Source: Paenibacillus sp. 37 (GTDB taxonomy: Bacteria > Bacillota > Bacilli > Paenibacillales > Paenibacillaceae). Taken from it: a stretch of 64,000 nt of DNA. The notes below the pieces were generated by a model. The model was not told the DNA's origin. It did no database searches and saw nothing but the letters and a program-made list of their open reading frames with translations. Where the stretch lies: assembly GCF_008386395.1 (NCBI RefSeq), contig NZ_CP043761.1, forward strand, positions 5,518,001 to 5,582,000, read 5' to 3'. The translations under genes and the position numbers were made by a program. Below are positions 37,123-51,725 of this stretch, piece after piece. Every line of letters begins with the position of its first letter. Positions within the stretch are counted from its first letter, which is position 1.

Positions 37123-37434
37123 CTATTCAGCAGCCGTATCACGAGCTACGGCCGTGCTGATTGCATTGCGGTCAAATGTAAGCTTAGTTACATCGTTTAC
37201 ACGCAATACAACCACATCGTCCGTAATCTCAGCGATCGTTCCGTGAAGGCCACCAATCGTTACAATTTTATCGCCTTTTTTCAACTGGCTCAGCATGGAA
37301 TTCCGTTGCTTTTGCTTTTTGTTCTGTGGACGAATCATTAAGAAGTAGAAAATCGCAACCATGAGTACTAAAGGTACAATCAAAGATACGATTCCACCGC
37401 CTTGCGCTCCTGCTAGAGGCATTCCTTGAAACAT
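37123..37434 (-). CDS. yajC: preprotein translocase subunit YajC
   Basis: A 103-residue single-TM protein. The TM (about 15-36) is followed by IRPQNKKQKQ and the family's beta domain LKKGDKIVTIGGLHGTI. YajC associates with SecDF-YidC. A hydrophobic N-terminus rich in glycine precedes the TM. It is the last gene of the minus-strand queA-tgt-yajC group; AGGGGGAG precedes the ATG. Confidence 0.93.
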   Translation of the reverse strand: MFQGMPLAGAQGGGIVSLIVPLVLMVAIFYFLMIRPQNKKQKQRNSMLSQLKKGDKIVTIGGLHGTIAEITDDVVVLRVNDVTKLTFDRNAISTAVARDTAAE

Positions 37435-37502
37435 TCAAAACTCCCCCTTATCGACTATACGTACAGATATTACTTGTTACGCCGGCTTCCGCAAAACTTG
37501 AA

Positions 37503-38648
<1,146 letters not shown>

Positions 38649-38682
38649 TCATCCTCTAAAAGTTAATCGTTATACCGTTATA

Positions 38683-39711
38683 CTAATATATCAACATGGC
38701 ATCGCCGAAGCTGAAGAACCGGTATTTCTCTTGGATGGCTTCCTCATATGCCTGCATAATATGTTCCCTGCCTGCTAGTGCACTAACCAACATAACCAAC
38801 GTGGATTTCGGGAGATGAAAATTCGTAAGCATCCCATCGATCACTTTGAAGGAATAGCCTGGGTAGATGAAAATGCTGGTCCATCCGCTGCTCGCTTGCA
38901 GTATTCCATTTTCAAATTTGCTGCCTACCGTTTCCAGAGTCCGGCAACTGGTTGTACCAACCGCAAAAACACGGTGTCCATTCTCTTTGGTCTGGTTAAT
39001 CAGGTCTGCTGTTTCTTGTGACAAGGAGTAATACTCCTCATGCATGACATGATCTTCTACAACGTCTACCGACATTGGTCTGAACGTTCCCAGTCCTACA
39101 TGCAGCGTAATGAAGGCAACATTAACGCCCTTGGCACGAATCTGATCCAACAATTCATCCGTAAAATGGAGTCCTGCTGTAGGTGCAGCCGCCGATCCTT
39201 CATGCTTGGCATACACAGTCTGATACCGTTCACGGTCATCCAACGTCTCTTTGATATAAGGCGGCAACGGCATCTCGCCCAGACGGTCCAGAATCTCCTG
39301 GAAGATTCCATCATACGTAAACGTAAGTGTACGTGCCCCCATCTCGCCCTCTTCTTCAATGATTGCCTTCAGTTCATCACCGAATACGATGACCGAACCG
39401 GCTTTCAGTTTTTTACCCGGCTTAACCAGTGCTTCCCACTTGTCGCCTTCCACATTTTTAAGCAATAACACTTCTGCCTTTGCTCCTGTATCTTCTTTTG
39501 TACCAAACAGACGAGCGGGAAGAACACGTGTATCATTCAGAATCAATGTATCACCGGGATTCAGAAAATCGATAATATCAGGAAACGTTTGATGATTAAT
39601 CTCACCACTATCTTTGTTCAAGGCAAGCAAACGGGATGCCGTGCGATCAAGCAACGGCGTCTGTGCTATCAATTGCTCTGGTAATTCAAAATCATATAAG
39701 TTCACATTCAT
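38683..39711 (-). CDS. queA: S-adenosylmethionine:tRNA ribosyltransferase-isomerase
   Basis: A 342-residue enzyme that adds the ribosyl group of SAM to preQ1 in tRNA, forming epoxyqueuosine. It begins with the family pattern [19 protein letters not shown] and has [13 protein letters not shown] and [21 protein letters not shown] precedes the ATG. It starts six bases after the stop of the SpoIID-like gene, so the two are cotranscribed. Confidence 0.96.
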   Translation of the reverse strand: MNVNLYDFELPEQLIAQTPLLDRTASRLLALNKDSGEINHQTFPDIIDFLNPGDTLILNDTRVLPARLFGTKEDTGAKAEVLLLKNVEGDKWEALVKPGKKLKAGSVIVFGDELKAIIEEEGEMGARTLTFTYDGIFQEILDRLGEMPLPPYIKETLDDRERYQTVYAKHEGSAAAPTAGLHFTDELLDQIRAKGVNVAFITLHVGLGTFRPMSVDVVEDHVMHEEYYSLSQETADLINQTKENGHRVFAVGTTSCRTLETVGSKFENGILQASSGWTSIFIYPGYSFKVIDGMLTNFHLPKSTLVMLVSALAGREHIMQAYEEAIQEKYRFFSFGDAMLIY

Positions 39712-39717
39712 TTAGTT

Positions 39718-41823
39718 TCATTCCTTAACAATAGTCGCATTTTGATAATAGTGTTTCAATATTGCCTGGTAATCATACCCCTCATCTGCCATGCCTTTGG
39801 CTCCCCATTGGGACAAACCCAATCCGTGGCCATTGCCCTGACCGATGAACATGAAGGTCTGACCCTGCGTTACCGCTCTCGCTTGACCATCACCACTCAT
39901 CACCACAAGGGCATTACCGGATGATGAGCCTGTACCAGAGGCAGACATTACAGCAGCACCATTAGAACCGGTTTTGCTGGCTGTTTTGCCGTCAGCGCCT
40001 AATACAGTATAACTTCCGGTTCCTGCAATATCAAATAAAGTGCTCGGTAATCCACCAAGCGCAGAGCGGTATGTATCGGCATATTTCACCGTCATAGCCT
40101 GTCCGTTGGCAGTGACTTCAAGTGCTCTTCCGGAAGGTCCACGCTTGGTCACTTCCAAGGTTGAGATTGAAGCAGGAACAGACGCTGTTGTTTTACCCTG
40201 AAGGGATTTAACCAACTGTGCAGACGTGAAAGGTCCTCTCACCCAAGCATAATCATTCGATTGAGCCACTTTTGCCAGTACAACAGCTTCGTTGCCTGGA
40301 TTCATTTTGGCTACAGGTTCAACGGTGGATTGAATTAATGGAATGGCACGTACATTGGTGTTCTGAGCCGTTACCGTCACTTTTGCCAGTCCCGCATTGG
40401 TCTTGGTCGTTAATTCTTTGATGTTATCCTCACGAATGTACCCGCTAACGCCTGAACTCAGCAGCACATGGTACCACGTATGTAATCCTGCCTGGGCTGA
40501 TGTATCCCCTGAGCTAACCACATTGGTGAACACACCTGCTCCGCCGTTCCATACCTCAGAAGGATGAGCGGTCTGTCCGCCCGCATTGGAGGAGAACACC
40601 GCTTCGATAATTTTCCCACCGCTCTTGACTACTTCTCCAGCAGTTGCATCTACTGCGCTGGTTACTTTATCGTTCTCCGAACCAATCCCGTTATAGGCTT
40701 GGCTGAGCGTTGTATCCACAACATTGGCAATTTTGAAACGTTCACCCTGTTGAAGCGCGTAGGATCGGGCAGCTACGGCTTGAACTTTCAGAGCTTCAGC
40801 AGGCCAGGAGGAATACACCTCTGCCCCTACGACAGAGTACAGGTATTGCTCCAGTGGAACGACATTGACCAACGCCAGATCACCACTTACGATGCTGATT
40901 TCCATATCTCCACGATACGTTCGCTGGGAACGTTCCACTACTTTGATCCCATTGCCATTCCCTTGTACCAATGCTTTGGATTCAGTACCTGCAATGGTGT
41001 AATGGGGAGCTGTTTTGAGTGCATCCGTACTTAATCCTGCATCCTGGCGAATGATGAGCCCTGCACTATTGTTGACAGGTGAAAGGCTTACCCCCGGAGC
41101 TTTGGCTTCCACACTGTTCTTTAATGCGGTTAATTCCGCATCCGTTGAAGCTTCACCCACCCATACTGCATATGCTTGGCTTCCTCCACTCAGTTGAAGG
41201 ACCGGATAAGCACTACTAACTCCTGTTGATAAAAGGTTGGCTTGCGCTGCCTCTGCTTCCTGAAGTGAACCATACGTTCCAGCAGACAGGCGCTTACTTC
41301 CGGTCACAGTTGGCTTTTGACCAGCCAATTGAGCTGCTGCTGCCTTTTGTACCCGTGTAACAGCTTGTCCAGCCAGTGCCTCCGTTGCATAATTGCCTGT
41401 GTAGAGCTGGTAAATGGCATTTCCATTCATGGACGTTGTGAACAGCAATGGCTTATCCGCGGTTGCTTGCAACAATTTTGCTGCTGCAGATGCTGCCTTG
41501 AAATCTGCTGTTTCCAACACTTTCACTCTGAAACCATCTGCACTGAAACGAACTTGCCCTGCCGGAAGGCTTACATTAGCACCACTCTCTGATTGGATAC
41601 TCCATTGTCCCGTCGATTCAAGCGTAATAAGTGGTGTAGTTGATTTATACGTACTGCCCAGATTCGCAAACAAGGCTACCCGGATCGTTTGTCCATCATT
41701 TCCCGCTGCATAAGCAGGCACTTGCAGACAACCCACTGTCAAAAGAGCTGCCGCCAGTACCTTCAATCGACGACTCCACTTCTTCGTTCGTATTGCTTTT
41801 CCCACATTCAGACTCCTCTCCAT
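39718..41823 (-). CDS. exported SpoIID/LytB-domain protein with SPOR-like and SH3-like insertions
   Basis: A 701-residue secreted protein. A signal peptide (twin-lysine region, hydrophobic core, AYA at about 38-40) is followed by a helical, alanine-rich region with SPOR-like repeats (about 105-265), then the SpoIID domain from about 285. That contains VPLEQYLYSVVGAEV and SWPAEALKVQAVAARSYAL with the catalytic-type glutamate. The domain is interrupted by an SH3-like segment (about 480-555) and closes with GQGNGHGLGLSQWGAKGM near the C-terminus. SpoIID enzymes cut peptidoglycan glycan strands. The queA-ruvB location differs from B. subtilis. AGAGTCTGA-type weak ribosome site. Confidence 0.82.
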   Translation of the reverse strand: MERSLNVGKAIRTKKWSRRLKVLAAALLTVGCLQVPAYAAGNDGQTIRVALFANLGSTYKSTTPLITLESTGQWSIQSESGANVSLPAGQVRFSADGFRVKVLETADFKAASAAAKLLQATADKPLLFTTSMNGNAIYQLYTGNYATEALAGQAVTRVQKAAAAQLAGQKPTVTGSKRLSAGTYGSLQEAEAAQANLLSTGVSSAYPVLQLSGGSQAYAVWVGEASTDAELTALKNSVEAKAPGVSLSPVNNSAGLIIRQDAGLSTDALKTAPHYTIAGTESKALVQGNGNGIKVVERSQRTYRGDMEISIVSGDLALVNVVPLEQYLYSVVGAEVYSSWPAEALKVQAVAARSYALQQGERFKIANVVDTTLSQAYNGIGSENDKVTSAVDATAGEVVKSGGKIIEAVFSSNAGGQTAHPSEVWNGGAGVFTNVVSSGDTSAQAGLHTWYHVLLSSGVSGYIREDNIKELTTKTNAGLAKVTVTAQNTNVRAIPLIQSTVEPVAKMNPGNEAVVLAKVAQSNDYAWVRGPFTSAQLVKSLQGKTTASVPASISTLEVTKRGPSGRALEVTANGQAMTVKYADTYRSALGGLPSTLFDIAGTGSYTVLGADGKTASKTGSNGAAVMSASGTGSSSGNALVVMSGDGQARAVTQGQTFMFIGQGNGHGLGLSQWGAKGMADEGYDYQAILKHYYQNATIVKE

Positions 41824-41927
41824 GCATTGCCTTCACTTTATATCGGATTAACACACGTAATATTTCAATGTTTATGGTGAACCTTCAATTGGTAAACGTT
41901 CGAATCGTGGACTTTCACCAGGCTCGA

Positions 41928-42938
41928 TTATTTCCCGTCTCTTGGTGGAACAGGTAGACCCAAATGATGATAGGCTAGATCTGTTACGATCCTGCCCCTT
42001 GGTGTACGCTGAATCATGCCAATCTGAAGCAGATACGGTTCATAAACATCCTCGATCGTCTGACTCTCTTCACCAATCGTAGCAGCAATGGTATCCAGCC
42101 CTACCGGTCCTCCCCGGAAGCTGTTGATCATCGATTTGAGCATCTTATGATCAATCTCATCCAGGCCACGCGGATCAATCTGGAGACGTTGCAACGCTTC
42201 TTCCGCCAGTGTCTGTGTTATAATCCCGTCACCACGCACCTGTGCAAAGTCACGTACTCGTTTTAACAAACGGTTCGCGATCCTCGGTGTCCCACGTGAG
42301 CGCAATGCAATCTCTTGCGCAGCATCCCCCACAATTTCCACACCCAAAATTTCGGTAGAGCGTGAGACGATATAAGCCAGCTCATCAACTGTGTAGAATT
42401 CCAATCGACTGATAACACCAAATCGGTCTCGAAGTGGAGCAGACAGCAAGCCAGCACGCGTTGTAGCCCCAATCAGAGTGAATGGCGGCAGATCCAGCCG
42501 AACGGAACGTGCACTTGGACCTTTACCAATCATAATGTCCAATGCGGAATCTTCCATAGCGGGGTACATGACTTCTTCAACTGTACGATGCAAACGATGA
42601 ATCTCATCAATAAACAGGACATCGCCTTCCTGCAGATTGGTTAACAATGCTGCAAGATCACCCGGGCGTTCAATAGCCGGGCCTGACGTAGTTCGTAAAT
42701 TAACGCCCAGTTCGTTGGCAATAATATTGGCAAGTGTTGTTTTACCCAGTCCAGGTGGGCCATATAACAAAACGTGATCCAATGCCTCATTACGGAATTT
42801 GGCAGCTTCAATATATATCTTTAAATTTTCCTTCACCTGATTCTGCCCGATATATTCATTCAGATACCGGGGACGAAGACTCAACTCAACATTTTGGTCC
42901 TCCATCATCAGGTTCGCGGAAATAATCCGATCATCCAT
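41928..42938 (-). CDS. ruvB: Holliday junction branch migration helicase RuvB
   Basis: A 336-residue AAA+ motor. Walker A is GPPGLGKT and Walker B is IDEIHR, followed by sensor GATTRAG and the C-terminal winged helix ([10 protein letters not shown]). Hexamers drive branch migration with RuvA. The ATG at 42938 is favoured over the one two codons upstream, which abuts the ribosome site AGGTAGGG. It lies about 50 bases after ruvA. Confidence 0.96.
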   Translation of the reverse strand: MDDRIISANLMMEDQNVELSLRPRYLNEYIGQNQVKENLKIYIEAAKFRNEALDHVLLYGPPGLGKTTLANIIANELGVNLRTTSGPAIERPGDLAALLTNLQEGDVLFIDEIHRLHRTVEEVMYPAMEDSALDIMIGKGPSARSVRLDLPPFTLIGATTRAGLLSAPLRDRFGVISRLEFYTVDELAYIVSRSTEILGVEIVGDAAQEIALRSRGTPRIANRLLKRVRDFAQVRGDGIITQTLAEEALQRLQIDPRGLDEIDHKMLKSMINSFRGGPVGLDTIAATIGEESQTIEDVYEPYLLQIGMIQRTPRGRIVTDLAYHHLGLPVPPRDGK

Positions 42939-42993
42939 GTTCATCCCTACCTTTTTTTGCAGGCTACAGCTATATTATAATATGCAATTTGTA

Positions 42994-43608
42994 TTATCCC
43001 GTAAACAGCATTTGCAGCGCCTTTTTCATCAACACATCAACGGAATCTGCTGTAGTAACATCCTTTTTCAATTTGAGCCATACTTTATCAAGCTCACTGT
43101 CAGTATACCCAAGTGCCTTGAGACCTTCACGTGCCTCATCCCAAGCTGAACCACTTCCCGACTCTTCCGATGGAGGAGCGAACAAACCTGTTGCATACGC
43201 TGCCGCACCAAAGCTATCCAGCTTATCCTTGAGATCCAGAATCATGCGTTGTGCAGTCTTCTTGCCGATGCCTGGCAATTTGGTCAAGAACGTAAGATTC
43301 TCCTGATAAATCGCCGTAACCACATGTTCTGGTGTACCTCCAGCGAGTATGCCCAGAGCTACTTTTGGACCGATACCGGATACTTCAATCAGTTTACGGA
43401 ACAAACGCTGCTCATCCCGGGTAACAAATCCAAACAGCAACATCGCATCCTCACGCACATGATGGTGAGTGTACACCGTAATTTCGCCTTCTTGCTTGGC
43501 AAACGCAAATGGATTCGGACAGAATACGCGATACCCTACACCATGAACATCCAGCACAATATAATCATTCTCTACATGAATGAACTGTCCTCTTAGAAAA
43601 TCAATCAT
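42994..43608 (-). CDS. ruvA: Holliday junction DNA helicase subunit RuvA
   Basis: A 204-residue protein with the OB fold (MIDFLRGQFIHVENDYIVLD), two helix-hairpin-helix motifs (ISGIGPKVALGIL and LPGIGKKTAQRMILDLK) and the C-terminal domain that contacts RuvB (from about 155). It binds the four-way junction as a tetramer. Its ATG overlaps the ruvC stop by four bases. Confidence 0.96.
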   Translation of the reverse strand: MIDFLRGQFIHVENDYIVLDVHGVGYRVFCPNPFAFAKQEGEITVYTHHHVREDAMLLFGFVTRDEQRLFRKLIEVSGIGPKVALGILAGGTPEHVVTAIYQENLTFLTKLPGIGKKTAQRMILDLKDKLDSFGAAAYATGLFAPPSEESGSGSAWDEAREGLKALGYTDSELDKVWLKLKKDVTTADSVDVLMKKALQMLFTG

Positions 43609-44108
43609 TTTCGCAATACCTCATTCAACTTGGAATTTAATGTATAAGAGTGTGCGTGGCACACGGCTACAGCCAATGCATCCGCTACGTCATCCGGCTT
43701 AGGAACGACCTGAAGACGCAAGAACATTTTGACCATCTCCTGTACTTGCTTCTTCTCCGCTTTACCGTACCCCACAACAGCCTGCTTGATCTGCATTGGC
43801 GTATACTCTGCAATAGGTAAACCCTTCTGCGCGGCAGCGAGTACCATAACGCCTCTCGCCTGACTGACAGACATTGCTGTTGTAACGTTCCGGTTGAAAA
43901 AAAGTTTCTCTAGCGCTACTGCGTCAGGTTTGTATTTATCAATCAATTGCACCATACCTTCATATACGTGAAGCAACCGCTCCTCTTCAGGGGTATGAGC
44001 TTCCGTCTGAATACATCCATATTGTACGGGTACCACCTTACTGCCGATTTTATCCACAAAACCAAAACCAACAATCGCAATACCCGGGTCAATTCCCAAA
44101 AAACGCAA
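43605..44108 (-). CDS. ruvC: Holliday junction resolvase RuvC
   Basis: A 167-residue endonuclease that cuts Holliday junctions. The acidic site includes D7 in FLGIDPG, the glutamate in VALEKLFF, and the late PDDVADALAVAVCH. I chose the TTG at 44108: GAGGGAG lies eight bases upstream, whereas the nearby ATG at 44114 is only two bases from it. The frame extends much further upstream but that part is not RuvC-like and lies before the promoter. It heads ruvC-ruvA-ruvB behind a LexA box. Confidence 0.94.
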   Translation of the reverse strand: MRFLGIDPGIAIVGFGFVDKIGSKVVPVQYGCIQTEAHTPEEERLLHVYEGMVQLIDKYKPDAVALEKLFFNRNVTTAMSVSQARGVMVLAAAQKGLPIAEYTPMQIKQAVVGYGKAEKKQVQEMVKMFLRLQVVPKPDDVADALAVAVCHAHSYTLNSKLNEVLRK

Positions 44109-44130
44109 AACCATCTCTCCCTCACAAAAG

Positions 44131-44144
44131 CGAACATATGTATC
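44131..44144. promoter_or_regulatory. LexA/SOS box before ruvC
   Basis: CGAACATATGTATC matches the Gram-positive LexA consensus CGAACRNRYGTTYC at 13 of 14 positions. It lies between the probable start point of the ruvCAB transcript and the ruvC start codon, where a bound repressor would block transcription. Confidence 0.7.
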
Positions 44145-44153
44145 GTTCATTTC

Positions 44154-44162
44154 ATTATAACA
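44154..44162 (-). promoter_or_regulatory. extended -10 promoter of ruvCAB
   Basis: TGTTATAAT on the minus strand is a perfect -10 with the TG extension; the start would be near 44147. The -35 is weak. Confidence 0.6.
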
Positions 44163-44267
44163 AAAGATGGACCCTGCGGCAGGAAAAACTTTGTCTAACT
44201 GATTACTCGTCTTTATTCGCGGAATTTTTACATGTTTATTCGTATTTTCAACTATTTCAGTATAAAC

Positions 44268-44298
44268 GACAAAAAGGACATCTCTTCGATGTCCTTCA
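44268..44298 (-). terminator. terminator after bofC
   Basis: A nine-base-pair hairpin, AAGGACATC/GATGTCCTT with a five-base loop and TTTTTG on the minus strand. It separates bofC from ruvC; the remaining gene-free bases on either side show nothing else. Confidence 0.8.
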
Positions 44299-44424
44299 TC
44301 ATATTCCACATATATTTGGGTGTAACGCTTGATTCCCTAAACCATCAATGTTATTGCTATTGCCACCATTTCACCATCGTTTCAGTACTTCACAATCTTA
44401 GTACTGTAGGTGAGGACGTTTGGA

Positions 44425-45117
44425 TTACCCGCCATTACGGATTAAATGATGATCTTCATCCACGGCGTAGTCACTGAACGTAGAAATCACGCTATCATAC
44501 TCATCCTTGTCCTGAATCCGAATCCCCTGCTGCAATTGATCCAGCACCCCTTCAGGCAAAGAACTTTCCAACGTCCCAACATCCAATTGAAAGAACGTAC
44601 GAATAACCTTCTCTTTTGCCGGCTTACCCTCGTACAAATTAAGGTTCCCTACAGCATCTATGCTGATATAAGCCTGCTGTTTACAAAGCGATGAAAGATC
44701 ATCTACACGTTGCTTCAAATGCAACTCATCTGATGTTCCGACGGTAGCATCCCATTCCGGATGTTGAGCAAGGAGCATCTTCAACTGCGGTCTAGCCATC
44801 TTGCCTAACTGCTCTGTCTCCACTCCGCAGATGTACTGTGTTTCCAAAACCACACTTGTCAAATGATCCGGATCAGAATCAAGTTGCTCTACTAACGCCT
44901 GAATCTCCTGTTCAGATCTTGTTTCCTGCGTAACAGGCCCCATCACACTGGTTGCCTCACTAAAATTAGTTGTCAGCAAACGCTCAATCGCCGATGAGAT
45001 GGACAACCCGCTATAAGCCAATATCGTAACTGCAAGCAGAGCCGCCGTCATCCATACTGTTCGTTTCCACCGTCGCCAGCGTCTCTTGAATTGTTTTCTG
45101 AAGTTAAACGTGTTCAC
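44425..45117 (-). CDS. bofC: BofC-like forespore signalling protein
   Basis: A 230-residue exported or membrane-anchored protein. Basic residues (about 5-20) precede one TM (about 24-45). The extracytoplasmic part has LETQYICGVETEQLG, the family signature with its cysteine, and a C-terminal domain with AYISIDAVGNLNLYEGKP. In B. subtilis BofC is made in the forespore and restrains SpoIVB signalling during sigma-K activation. The GTG at 45117 has AAGGGG five bases upstream. A sigma-G-like promoter precedes it. Its neighbour ruv is as in B. subtilis; yebC and csbX are absent. Confidence 0.87.
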   Translation of the reverse strand: MNTFNFRKQFKRRWRRWKRTVWMTAALLAVTILAYSGLSISSAIERLLTTNFSEATSVMGPVTQETRSEQEIQALVEQLDSDPDHLTSVVLETQYICGVETEQLGKMARPQLKMLLAQHPEWDATVGTSDELHLKQRVDDLSSLCKQQAYISIDAVGNLNLYEGKPAKEKVIRTFFQLDVGTLESSLPEGVLDQLQQGIRIQDKDEYDSVISTFSDYAVDEDHHLIRNGG

Positions 45118-45145
45118 ATGAACCCCTTCTATCACTTTTTAAACC

Positions 45146-45176
45146 TATTGTGACCTAAAGACTGAGGCTTTATGCA
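45146..45176 (-). promoter_or_regulatory. sigma-G-like promoter of bofC
   Basis: TGCATA (45171-45176) and CACAATA (45146-45152), 18 bases apart, fit the sigma-G consensus TGNATR and CATNNTA with one mismatch. The start would be near 45139, 22 bases before the GTG. Confidence 0.5.
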
Positions 45177-45280
45177 CAACTAACTTATCGCTGAAGAAGG
45201 AACACACATGTGTTAGGTTAGAGAACTTGTCATAGTGAATACCGGAACCTGCATTTATAGAATCTTATATAGATAAATAT

Positions 45281-45315
45281 AAAAAAACACTATCTAATTA
45301 TAGATAGTGTTTTTA
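45281..45315 (-). terminator. terminator of the rRNA-tRNA operon
   Basis: AAAACACTATCT and its complement around a short AT loop, ending in a T run on the minus strand, immediately after tRNA-Pro. Confidence 0.93.
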
Positions 45316-45319
45316 GAGA

Positions 45320-45393
45320 TCGGGATGACACGATTTGAACATGCGACCCCCTGGTCCCAAACCAGGTGCTCTACCAAGCTGAGCTACATCCCG
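45320..45393 (-). tRNA. tRNA-Pro (TGG)
   Basis: A full cloverleaf with the anticodon loop TTTGGGA, so anticodon TGG, and the acceptor CGGGATG/CATCCCG. CCA is not encoded. It is the last gene of the rRNA operon. Confidence 0.95.
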
Positions 45394-45400
45394 TTATATA

Positions 45401-45479
45401 TACCGGCGAGAGGACTCGAACCTCCACGGTTTCCCACTCGATTTTGAGTCGAGCGCGTCTGCCATTCCGCCACGCCGGC
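45401..45479 (-). tRNA. tRNA-Leu (CAA)
   Basis: A long-variable-arm tRNA beginning GCCGGCGTGGCGGAATGGCA. The anticodon loop CTCAAAA gives CAA. CCA is not encoded. Confidence 0.93.
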
Positions 45480-45495
45480 AAATTTGAAGTTATAA

Positions 45496-45572
45496 TGGCG
45501 CGCCCTGAGAGATTCGAACTCCCGGCCTTTTGATTCGTAGTCAAACGCTCTATCCAGCTGAGCTAAGGGCGC
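45496..45572 (-). tRNA. tRNA-Arg (ACG)
   Basis: Acceptor GCGCCCT/AGGGCGC with encoded CCA. The anticodon loop CTACGAA gives ACG, read as ICG after deamination. Confidence 0.95.
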
Positions 45573-45578
45573 AAATAT

Positions 45579-45653
45579 TGGAGCGGAAGACGGGAATCGA
45601 ACCCGCGACCCTCGCCTTGGCAAGGCGATGCTCTACCGCTGAGCCACTTCCGC
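45579..45653 (-). tRNA. tRNA-Gly (GCC)
   Basis: Acceptor GCGGAAG/CTTCCGC with encoded CCA. The anticodon loop TTGCCAA gives GCC. Confidence 0.95.
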
Positions 45654-45677
45654 ATACGGTATTAATAAATATAAAAA

Positions 45678-45755
45678 TGGCGGAACCGACGGGATTCGAA
45701 CCCGCGATCTCCTGCGTGACAGGCAGGCATGTTAGGCCAACTACACCACGGTTCC
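45678..45755 (-). tRNA. tRNA-Asp (GTC)
   Basis: Acceptor GGAACCG/CGGTTCC with encoded CCA. The anticodon loop CTGTCAC gives GTC. It is the tRNA species the hisS-aspS T-box appears to sense. Confidence 0.95.
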
Positions 45756-45782
45756 AGATCACTTTCTCAAAAGAAAGTATAA

Positions 45783-45856
<74 letters not shown>

Positions 45857-45873
45857 TCGTTATAAAGTTTATA

Positions 45874-45949
45874 TGGTGGAGGCTGAGGGGATCGAACCCC
45901 CGACCCTCTGCTTGTAAGGCAGATGCTCTCCCAGCTGAGCTAAGCCTCC
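45874..45949 (-). tRNA. tRNA-Val (TAC)
   Basis: Acceptor GGAGGCT/AGCCTCC with encoded CCA. The anticodon loop CTTACAA gives TAC. Confidence 0.95.
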
Positions 45950-45957
45950 AACTTATA

Positions 45958-46029
45958 TGACCCGTAGGGGATTCGAACCCCTGTTACCTCCGTGAAAGGG
46001 AGGTGTCTTAACCCCTTGACCAACGGGCC
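45958..46029 (-). tRNA. tRNA-Glu (TTC)
   Basis: Acceptor GGCCCGT/ACGGGTC with a G-T pair. The anticodon loop CTTTCAC gives TTC. CCA is not encoded. It is a substrate of the MnmA enzyme encoded in this window. Confidence 0.94.
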
Positions 46030-46033
46030 TTAA

Positions 46034-46109
46034 TGGCTCCCCGAACAGGGCTCGAACCTGTGACAACTCGATTAACAGTCGAGTGCTCTACCAACTGAGC
46101 TATCAGGGA
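46034..46109 (-). tRNA. tRNA-Asn (GTT)
   Basis: Acceptor TCCCTGA/TCGGGGA with encoded CCA. The anticodon loop CTGTTAA gives GTT. It is the first tRNA after 5S rRNA. Confidence 0.94.
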
Positions 46110-46192
46110 ATATATGCATTTGCAGGGCAAATGCAATTCATCGTACAACGTCCACATGCAGAGCCTGTTTTCTATGTATGATGAAAGAGTTC

Positions 46193-46309
46193 GCTTGGCG
46201 GCGTCCTACTCTCCCAGGACCCTGCGGTCCAAGTACCATCGGCGCTAGAGGGCTTAACGGTCGTGTTCGGGATGGGTACGTGTGGAACCCCTCCGCCATC
46301 GCCACCAAA
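46193..46309 (-). rRNA. rrf: 5S ribosomal RNA
   Basis: About 117 bases with the conserved CCCATCCCGAACACG and GAGAGTAGGACGCCGCC segments and pairing ends. It follows 23S by about 80 bases and precedes the tRNA block. Confidence 0.95.
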
Positions 46310-46345
46310 CGCATAGCTGTGCTTACATTTCAGAGATCGTTCTCT

Positions 46346-46377
46346 GAAAACTAGATTCGAAACGAAACATGCGAATT
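46346..46377. other. 3' arm of the 23S processing stem
   Basis: GAAAACTAGATTCGAAACGA and the following bases pair almost perfectly with 49464-49498 on the other side of 23S. This is the usual RNase III processing stem of pre-23S. Confidence 0.75.
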
Positions 46378-46392
46378 ATCACTTGCATATTT

Positions 46393-51178
<4,786 letters not shown>

Positions 51179-51395
51179 AAGTATTGAAAAGAGCGATAAG
51201 CTCATTTTGAATCTGACGAGATTAAAAATCTCATTTGTGCTCCAGTCGATCCAAGCCAAGGCTTGTTTCAAACTTTCGCGTTCATTCTGCAAGCAGAATG
51301 TTTACTCACTCGTTGTTCAGTTTTCAAAGATCAAACTTATTTCATTATCTCTTGTGTTTCCCGTGTCAGCACTGTGTTTCAGCGGCGACTTAAAT

Positions 51396-51424
51396 AATAT
51401 ATCATACGGCTGAATGTAATGCAA
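51396..51424 (-). promoter_or_regulatory. rRNA promoter P2
   Basis: TTGCAT at 51419-51424 and TATATT at 51396-51401, with a 17-base spacer, preceded by an A/T-rich UP-like element at about 51430-51460. The start is near 51389. Confidence 0.75.
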
Positions 51425-51481
51425 CAGTTTTTTTTATTTCTTTTCTTTAGTAGTTTTACATTAGCCAAAGCTATCATATCC

Positions 51482-51528
51482 GTACCCTATCTTGTCCTTC
51501 CATATTAGGTCATGCTAATAGGGTACAA
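51482..51528. other. inverted repeat between rRNA promoters
   Basis: GTACCCTAT at 51482-51490 and ATAGGGTAC at 51520-51528 are perfect complements around a 29-base centre. It lies between P1 and P2 and could be a hairpin in the P1 transcript or a protein site. Confidence 0.6.
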
Positions 51529-51530
51529 AT

Positions 51531-51560
51531 ATTTTAACACATTTATGAAAGGGTTTACAA
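51531..51560 (-). promoter_or_regulatory. rRNA promoter P1
   Basis: TTGTAA (51555-51560) and TAAAAT (51531-51536), 18 bases apart, with a TG-type extension (TGTGT) before the -10. It is upstream of P2. Confidence 0.55.
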
Positions 51561-51643
51561 TAAATTCTTAATAAAATGCTTTCTATCATTTCCTGGGCAA
51601 CTAAATCTCCGTTATGCGCACCTCAATGTTCACTCAGGTAAGC

Positions 51644-51678
51644 GGGAAGCCAGCTCTCTATTACAGAGCTGGCTTCCC
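51644..51678 (-). terminator. terminator after safA
   Basis: A 14-base-pair perfect stem, GGGAAGCCAGCTCT and its complement, with a seven-base loop. The T-run that follows is poor, but the stem is strong and lies in the 120-base gap between rRNA promoters and safA. Confidence 0.7.
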
Positions 51679-51725
51679 ACTTATATAACAGCTACCTCAC
51701 TTATTGTTCAATCGCAATCCCAAGG

